From assembly GCA_007123465.1 (NCBI GenBank), contig SKLB01000109.1, positions 1-9,651 on the forward strand: a stretch of DNA of 9,651 nucleotides, written 5' to 3'. The stretch comes from Spirochaetales bacterium. Its GTDB lineage: Bacteria; Spirochaetota; Spirochaetia; DSM-27196; PWMO01. The translations under genes and the position numbers were made by a program. The notes under the pieces are model-generated. The model was not told the DNA's origin, searched no databases, and saw nothing but the letters and a program-made list of their open reading frames with translations. The stretch's first letter is position 1; every line of letters starts with the position of its first letter. This document shows positions 5,337-9,651 of this stretch, one piece after another.

Positions 5337-6203
5337 CTACTCGACGTTGCGTAACTGTTCACGGATGTTCTCCAGCGCGTCTTTCATTTCAACCACCTGG
5401 CGGCTGATATCCAGCACAAAGCTCTTGGAACCGACGGTATTGACCTCACGATTGATCTCCTGGCACAGGAAGTCGAGGCGTTTTCCCTGCGCGCCGCTAT
5501 CACCAAGCGCTGCATCCAGGCCCTCGAGGTGCGACTCCATACGGCTCAGTTCTTCGTGTATCGAGTACTTGACCAGCAGCAGCGCTGTCTCACTGTAGAC
5601 GCGCGTCATGTCTATTTCATCACCCAGCACCTCAGCAAATCGGGCGCGTACGCTGTGGCGCAGCCCCTCTTCCATCTGCGGTGCAACAGCGGCAACCGCC
5701 TGCAGCGCCGTTTTCAGCCGCGCGAGCTGGCCGCGAATATCGCGCACGGTGGCCTGCCCCTCGCGGTCGCGCTCGCTGTCGAAGCCGGCCCACGCCCGTC
5801 CGAGCAACTCGAAGACAACCGTGCGATAGTCGCCGATTTCGCGCTCCTTCTCGACCTGCACCACTTCATCAAAACGCAGCAGGTGTTCAATTGTCAGCGG
5901 TTCGTTGAATCCGCCAACCTCACGCAGCCGTTGCAGCGCATCTCGATACGCCGCCACGGTGCCGGCGTCGATGTGGACCTGCACATTCTGCACCAGCTCG
6001 CGCAAACGCAGCACAACCTCCACCCGCCCGCGCTTGACTCTGCCGCCGATATAACCGCGAATCTCCGGCTCGAGCACCGAAAGGAAACCGGGCAGCACCA
6101 CGCTGATATCGAGGTATCGATTGTTGTACGACTTGAGCTCCAACGAGGCCTGCAAAACTTCATCGTGGTGCTCGGCGTGACCAAATCCTGTCATGCTCTT
6201 CAT
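5337..6203 (-). CDS. yicC: YicC-family endoribonuclease
   Basis: A 288-residue member of the YicC/YloC family, reported as an endoribonuclease in E. coli and related bacteria. The N-terminus MKSMTGFGHAE with LELKSYNNRYLDISV (21-35) is the hallmark of the YicC-like N-terminal domain. Residues about 203-288 form the DUF1732 domain, with GKRLDFLCQEINREVNTVGSK (240-260) and the terminal ENIREQLRNVE, which aligns well with E. coli REQIQNIE. Length is typical. Its ATG at 6203 overlaps the TGA of murC (TGATG), so translation is probably coupled to the cell-wall gene. It is followed by the CMP kinase; in many bacteria yicC instead precedes gmk, another nucleotide kinase. RNA targets in spirochaetes are unknown. 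Confidence 0.94.
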   Translation of the reverse strand: MKSMTGFGHAEHHDEVLQASLELKSYNNRYLDISVVLPGFLSVLEPEIRGYIGGRVKRGRVEVVLRLRELVQNVQVHIDAGTVAAYRDALQRLREVGGFNEPLTIEHLLRFDEVVQVEKEREIGDYRTVVFELLGRAWAGFDSERDREGQATVRDIRGQLARLKTALQAVAAVAPQMEEGLRHSVRARFAEVLGDEIDMTRVYSETALLLVKYSIHEELSRMESHLEGLDAALGDSGAQGKRLDFLCQEINREVNTVGSKSFVLDISRQVVEMKDALENIREQLRNVE

Positions 6204-7636
6204 CAGGCCGGCTCCCGCTGGCGCAGCTGCAGCAGTTTCTCGCCGAGCTGCCAGTTGTTCCCCGCGCCCATTGTGACAAAAAGGTCCCCTCTCTGCAGCA
6301 GTTGCTGCAGCGGCTGCACCGCGTCCATCGGTTCTTCGATGTAGTGCACCTCAGCGTGGTAGCGGCGCGTTTGATCGGCGAGGTCTGTCCCTGCAATTCT
6401 TCCGTCGAAGCGCTCCCGCGCCGAAGCGTATATCCGGTGCAGCACAACAACATCAGCGATGGCCAGACTGCGGGCAAATCCGTCCAGCAGCGCCGCGGTC
6501 CGAGAATAGGTGTGCGACATGAAATCGACTACCAATCGGCGGCGCGGATAGAAGGCGCTCAAGCCTTCGAGGGTAGTACGGATGGCGGTTGGATGATGGC
6601 CGTAGTCATCGATAAACAGTACGCCGCCGGCTTCGCCGAGCACCTCGCTGCGGCGTCGGGTGCCGCTGAAAGAGGCCAGCGCGCGGCGCAGCTGCCCTCT
6701 GTCCGGTTGAACGCCAAAACGCCGCGCCAGGCAATCCAGCACCGCAACCGCCCCGGCGGCGTTCAGCGCATTGTGCGCACCGGGTACGCGCAGGATCCAC
6801 GGCGCCGCATCGCCTCCCAGTTGGAAGCGCACCGTAGCGGGAACCAGCTCGACGTTGCTGAGGCGATAGTCTCCCTCGGCGCTGCGGCCGTAACCGATCA
6901 GCTCCAGATCGGGCCGCTGTTGGGCAACCGCGGCGCACACCTGCTTTGCTGCGGGGTCATCGGCGCAGTAGATCACAACGCCGCCCTGCGGCAGCCGCCG
7001 GACATAGTCGGCAAAGGCGCTCTGAATATCCTGCAGATCACGATAGTAATCGAGGTGGTCGGCTTCGATGCCGGTGATCAACAGCACATCCGGGTGAAAC
7101 GAGAGAAAGTGGCGCCGGTATTCGCAGGTTTCGGCAACCAGGAACCGGTTTCCGCCGCTATAGGTCGAACGCCCGTTGAAGTTAGTCACCGCGCTGCCGA
7201 CCAGCACCGATCCGGGCAGCCCCAGCTGTTGTACCAGCGTACCAACCAGTGCGGCGGTGGTGGTCTTGCCGTGTACTCCGGCAATACCAACGGCAAACTG
7301 ACCGGCCGACAGCCCACCGAGGGCTTCGGTGTAACTCATCAGCGGCATGCTGCGCTCGGCAGCGCGCAGCAGCTGCGGATGAACCGCCGGATCGTAGGCC
7401 GCCGAGTAGATCACCGCTTCGCTGTCATCCGGGAGCCGATCGGCATCAAAGCTCTCGATTACCGGGATTCCCAGTTCGGCAAGGATGCCGTCGGTGTAGA
7501 AGCGCTCGTGGGTATCCGAGCCGCAGATCTGCACCCCCTGCTGCTGCAGCAGCTCAGCGAGGGCAGTCATTCCGGTTCCTTTGATACCTACCATGAACAG
7601 GCGGGTGAATTGACGGGGTGGTGTGCCGCCGGACAT
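6203..7636 (-). CDS. murC: UDP-N-acetylmuramate--L-alanine ligase
   Basis: ATP-dependent Mur ligase that adds L-Ala to UDP-MurNAc, the first peptide step of peptidoglycan synthesis. The 477 residues contain an N-terminal Rossmann loop GIKGTGM (17-23), the central ATP loop GIAGVHGKTT (117-126), GIEADHLDYY (189-198), the ligase hinge VPGAHNALNAAGA (284-296), IDDYGHHPT (342-350), DFMSHTYSRT (371-380) and GAGNNWQLGE (457-466). The segment usually written EADESDGSF reads AETCEYRRHF (168-177), a form I associate with MurC of spirochaetes and some Firmicutes. Mpl was considered and fits worse. It is the first gene of murC-yicC-CMP kinase-ComFB fusion. The ATG at 7636 has no Shine-Dalgarno, and the predicted promoter puts the mRNA start at this ATG, suggesting leaderless translation. 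Confidence 0.94.
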   Translation of the reverse strand: MSGGTPPRQFTRLFMVGIKGTGMTALAELLQQQGVQICGSDTHERFYTDGILAELGIPVIESFDADRLPDDSEAVIYSAAYDPAVHPQLLRAAERSMPLMSYTEALGGLSAGQFAVGIAGVHGKTTTAALVGTLVQQLGLPGSVLVGSAVTNFNGRSTYSGGNRFLVAETCEYRRHFLSFHPDVLLITGIEADHLDYYRDLQDIQSAFADYVRRLPQGGVVIYCADDPAAKQVCAAVAQQRPDLELIGYGRSAEGDYRLSNVELVPATVRFQLGGDAAPWILRVPGAHNALNAAGAVAVLDCLARRFGVQPDRGQLRRALASFSGTRRRSEVLGEAGGVLFIDDYGHHPTAIRTTLEGLSAFYPRRRLVVDFMSHTYSRTAALLDGFARSLAIADVVVLHRIYASARERFDGRIAGTDLADQTRRYHAEVHYIEEPMDAVQPLQQLLQRGDLFVTMGAGNNWQLGEKLLQLRQREPA

Positions 7637-7641
7637 GTCGG

Positions 7642-7647
7642 TATACT
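7642..7647 (+). promoter_or_regulatory. Possible -10 element for the popT-like gene
   Basis: TATACT on the plus strand matches the -10 consensus at five of six positions and overlaps the murC -10 through the palindrome GTATAC (7641-7646). No good -35 lies at the right distance (TTGACG at 7610 is 26 bases upstream), so the call is tentative. It would give a leader of about 50 bases before the ATG at 7704. Confidence 0.3.
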
Positions 7648-7671
7648 ATGGTAATCGTTGTCTTTGTGCAA
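7643..7671 (-). promoter_or_regulatory. Predicted promoter for murC operon, possibly leaderless
   Basis: On the minus strand TTGCAC (7671-7666), a 17-base spacer, and TAGTAT (7648-7643). Counting seven bases beyond the -10 places the start at 7636, the A of the murC ATG. This fits the absence of a Shine-Dalgarno. Matches to consensus are moderate. Confidence 0.4.
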
Positions 7672-7686
7672 TCCAATCCTGCCGCC

Positions 7687-7695
7687 GGGAGAAGG
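7687..7695 (+). promoter_or_regulatory. Shine-Dalgarno that decides the popT start
   Basis: A purine tract (GGGAGAAGG) ends 8 bases before ATG 7704. It shows that the protein starts there and not at the in-frame ATGs at 7623 or 7635, whose extra residues are not membrane-like and would overlap murC. Confidence 0.75.
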
Positions 7696-7703
7696 CTCCT
7701 ATA

Positions 7704-8591
7704 ATGAATCAGCTGTACCTGGGTGCGCGCCGCGGCGCAGCCCATTTTGCCAAGGGAACGGTTATCGGCATCGCAAATATCGTTCCCGGGGTCAGCGGCG
7801 GCACCATTGCCGTGGTGCTGGGCATCTACGACCGCCTGATTGCGGCTATCAACGCCATTCTCGCGCGCAATCGTGCCGCGATTGCCGAGCTCCCCTTCCT
7901 GGCGCTGGTCACTGCCGGCGTGCTCTGTGGTATCTTTTTCTTCGCCGGGGCGTTTGAGCATCTCTACGTTATCTATCCTCATGAGATAGCATTCCTGTTC
8001 CTGGGGTTGATTCTGGGCGGTCTTGGACCGTTGTGGCACACCGCTGCGCGCTATCGGCTGCGGCCGTGGCATGCGCTGCCGTTTGTGGCGGGGATAGCGC
8101 TGGTTCTGCTACTGCTGCTGACGCTGAGCACCTCGGGCGAGTTCGGCGGCCGCCTGCCGCCGCTCTCGGCTACCGTCTCGCTGCTGCTGATAGCCTCCGG
8201 CGCGGCTGCAGCCGCGGCCATGGTGGTTCCCGGCATCAGCGGTTCGCTGATCCTGCTGCTGATGGGCACCTACGGGCCGATCCTGCACGCGGTCAGTGAG
8301 CGAAACCTGGCAGCGCTTGCGCTGGTGATGCTGGGAGTGTGTATCGGCGGAATCGCGGTGACGCGGCTGATCGCGTTTGTGCTGCAGCGCGCCCCGGCGG
8401 CCGCCTACAGCGCAATCATGGGACTGGTGATCGGCAGCCTGCCGCGACTCTTCCCCGGTATTCCCGAGGGGCCGCGCCTTATCGCGGCGGTGGCGGCGTT
8501 TGCACTGGGCTTTTCGATCGCGATCATGATCGAGCCCAGGGAGCATCGACGCACCCGCGGCAAACCGACGCAGGAATCGCAGCAGCCCTGA
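7704..8591 (+). CDS. popT: DUF368 membrane protein, probable undecaprenyl-phosphate translocase (PopT-like)
   Basis: A 295-residue polytopic inner-membrane protein of the DUF368 family. Members called PopT were reported to return undecaprenyl phosphate across the membrane, recycling the lipid carrier for peptidoglycan and other envelope polymers. The sequence shows the family's duplicated signature: ANIVPGVSGGT at 24-34 and AMVVPGISGSLILLLMGTY at 172-190, a two-fold internal repeat. Hydrophobic segments lie near 65-83, 94-111, 125-142, 156-175, 179-195, 202-226, 232-250 and 258-276, followed by a short basic, polar tail. The ATG at 7704 has a clear Shine-Dalgarno. It diverges from murC across 67 bases and converges on mlaF with a 4-base gap, so it sits among envelope genes, which supports the role. 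Transport activity is inferred from the family. Confidence 0.88.
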   Translation: MNQLYLGARRGAAHFAKGTVIGIANIVPGVSGGTIAVVLGIYDRLIAAINAILARNRAAIAELPFLALVTAGVLCGIFFFAGAFEHLYVIYPHEIAFLFLGLILGGLGPLWHTAARYRLRPWHALPFVAGIALVLLLLLTLSTSGEFGGRLPPLSATVSLLLIASGAAAAAAMVVPGISGSLILLLMGTYGPILHAVSERNLAALALVMLGVCIGGIAVTRLIAFVLQRAPAAAYSAIMGLVIGSLPRLFPGIPEGPRLIAAVAAFALGFSIAIMIEPREHRRTRGKPTQESQQP

Positions 8592-8595
8592 AGCC

Positions 8596-9357
8596 TCAGT
8601 CGCTACAGCCGAGCCCCTGTCTGCGATCGGCATGGAAGAAGTCGTAGACCACCTCATCGCAGCACGCGTTGGCTTCTTCGAGGGTACCATCAAAGAGCAC
8701 TTTGCCGTCATCGAGGAACAGGATGTGGTCGGCGATACGGCGGATACTGGTGAGCTCGTGGGTAACCGCTACCAGCGTAATGCCGAAGCGTTCGGCCATA
8801 CCTATTATCAATGAGTCGAGCGTCTTACTGGTCATCGGGTCGAGACCGGCCGACGGCTCATCGAAGAACAGAATCTCAGGATCAAGCGCCATTGCGCGCG
8901 CCAGCGCGGCGCGCTTCTTCATGCCGCCCGACAGCGCCGAGGGGAACAGATGCGTCACGCCGTGCAGCCCTACCCGGTTGAGTTTGGTGTCGACGATGCG
9001 TGTAATCAGCCGCGGCGGCAGACTGGTGTGCTGTTCGAGAGGAATGGCGATGTTATCGTGTACCGAGATCGAGTCGAGCAGGGCTCCGTTCTGGAACAGC
9101 ATGCCGATGCGTCGCCGCACGTCCCCAAACTGCTCCTCCGAGAAATCGGTGATCTCATGTCCAAACACTTCTATCGAGCCCGAGCTGGGGGTCTCCAGCT
9201 TGACGATATTGCGCAGCAGGGTGGTCTTGCCGCAGCCGCTGCGTCCAGCGATGACGGTAATCTGCCCCGGATAGATATCAGCGCTAACGTTCTTGAGCAC
9301 TTCGGTCTCACCGTAGGAGAAGTTGAGGTCTCGAATTCGCACTACCGCAGCGGCCAC
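8596..9357 (-). CDS. mlaF: MlaF-type ABC transporter ATP-binding protein
   Basis: Cytoplasmic ATPase of the Mla phospholipid transporter, which works with permease MlaE to move lipids between the inner and outer membranes. In 253 residues it shows Walker A GRSGCGKTT (38-46), the Q-loop Gln in MLFQNGALLDSISV (86-99, a typical MlaF segment), signature LSGGMKKR (142-149), Walker B ILFFDEPSAGLDP (162-174) and the switch His in AVTHE (197-201). The ALSGGMKKRAALARA form and SAGLDP are characteristic of Mla ATPases. A GTG start at 9357 is chosen because GGAGGT (9367-9362) lies just upstream and the coding frame has no suitable ATG. It follows mlaE by 22 bases. Other components (MlaD and so on) are not in view. 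The C-terminal tail is unusually Cys- and acid-containing (ACCDEVVYDFF). Confidence 0.9.
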   Translation of the reverse strand: MAAAVVRIRDLNFSYGETEVLKNVSADIYPGQITVIAGRSGCGKTTLLRNIVKLETPSSGSIEVFGHEITDFSEEQFGDVRRRIGMLFQNGALLDSISVHDNIAIPLEQHTSLPPRLITRIVDTKLNRVGLHGVTHLFPSALSGGMKKRAALARAMALDPEILFFDEPSAGLDPMTSKTLDSLIIGMAERFGITLVAVTHELTSIRRIADHILFLDDGKVLFDGTLEEANACCDEVVYDFFHADRRQGLGCSD

Positions 9358-9361
9358 CGCT

Positions 9362-9367
9362 ACCTCC
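9362..9367 (-). promoter_or_regulatory. Shine-Dalgarno for mlaF (supports GTG start)
   Basis: GGAGGT on the minus strand, four bases before GTG 9357. It lies in the 22-base gap after the mlaE stop and decides the non-ATG start. Confidence 0.7.
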
Positions 9368-9379
9368 GCTAAACACCGT

Positions 9380-9651
9380 TTACAGGTACGTGAAGCTGAA
9401 TATCACGTCCACAACAATTACCGTAAAGATCGACGCAACCACCGCCTGGGTGGTAGCGCGCCCAACCCCGGCAGCGCCGCCGGAAACGTGGAACCCCGAG
9501 TAGCTGCCGATGATCACGATCACCCACGCAAATACCAGGCTCTTGGAAAGCCCGGTAACCAGATCCGAGAGCTTCAGCACCGCAAACACGCGATCGGTGT
9601 AGGCGGTCAGCGTCAGATCGAGCATTGTCAGCGAGATGATCAATCCGCCGA
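9380..9651 (-). CDS. mlaE: MlaE-type ABC transporter permease, C-terminal part (cut by window edge)
   Basis: The last 90 residues or so of an inner-membrane permease of the MlaE family, open at the right edge. Visible are GGLIISLTMLDL, an amphipathic linker with LKLSDLVTGLSKSLVFAW (the family's D-x3-GL-x-K-x-x-F), VIVIIGSYSGFHVSGGAAGVG (the family's Y-x-G-x5-GGA-x-GVG motif), ATTQAVVAS, and a final hydrophobic helix ending FSFTYL. MlaE pairs with MlaF, encoded 22 bases downstream, for phospholipid transport tied to outer-membrane lipid balance. Internal TTG or ATG codons near the edge are not starts, since the conserved frame runs off the window. The upstream promoter lies outside. Confidence 0.9.
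   Translation of the reverse strand, partial: GGLIISLTMLDLTLTAYTDRVFAVLKLSDLVTGLSKSLVFAWVIVIIGSYSGFHVSGGAAGVGRATTQAVVASIFTVIVVDVIFSFTYL

Noticed and set aside
6203..7636. Mpl (murein peptide ligase) as the identity instead of MurC
   Set aside because: The nucleotide loop, EADHLDYY and IDDYGHHPT segments and the MSHTYSRT region fit MurC better than the Mpl sequence I know.
6302..7654. A 450-codon open frame on the plus strand opposite murC
   Set aside because: It mirrors murC, a gene with all its family motifs. Its product has no recognisable domain and the length follows from the G+C-rich codon use of the true gene.
8109..8711. A minus-strand open frame opposite popT reading into the end of mlaF
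   Set aside because: It is rich in Arg, Gln and His as expected for the antisense of a hydrophobic membrane-protein gene, and it overlaps two well-supported genes.

Overview
This window looks like core chromosome of a G+C-rich (about 60 % by eye), diderm spirochaete of the Spirochaeta/Alkalispirochaeta type. The clues are a short omega-like subunit next to miaA, a 31-residue Lys/Arg-rich bS22-type protein, a spirochaete-style MurC and CMP kinase, folP-cdaA overlap, and Mla lipid-transport genes that imply an outer membrane. No tRNA, rRNA, insertion sequence, phage gene or CRISPR array was seen. Coding density is very high and no gap exceeds about 140 bases.

Layout. 1-1440 (minus): folP (dihydropteroate synthase), then cdaA (membrane c-di-AMP synthase, cut by the left edge), overlapping by four bases behind a recognisable promoter. 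1559-1654 (minus): a tiny ribosomal-type gene with its own promoter and probable terminator. 1771-2923 (minus): rpoZ-like omega and miaA. 3089-4009 (plus): a ketopantoate reductase, divergent from rpoZ across a control region holding a perfect 10-bp inverted repeat. 4039-7636 (minus): a probable operon murC, yicC, CMP kinase, and a two-domain ComFB/beta-sandwich protein. 7704-8591 (plus): a DUF368/PopT membrane protein divergent from murC over 67 bases. 8596-9651 (minus): mlaF and the 3' part of mlaE, cut by the right edge.

How it fits together. The main theme is the cell envelope. MurC makes peptidoglycan precursor, PopT-type proteins recycle the undecaprenyl-phosphate carrier, MlaEF moves phospholipid, and CdaA makes c-di-AMP, which in many bacteria links osmotic and cell-wall state. 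A second theme is nucleotide, RNA and translation housekeeping (CMP kinase, YicC, MiaA, omega, bS22-like), and a third is cofactor synthesis (FolP, PanE). The least understood gene is the ComFB-fusion protein. ComFB domains have been reported elsewhere as cyclic-dinucleotide receptors, so its presence about 3.5 kb from a c-di-AMP synthase gene is the most interesting lead. Other points of note are the P-loop of the CMP kinase, which has Asn where Lys is expected, and probable leaderless starts for murC and panE.
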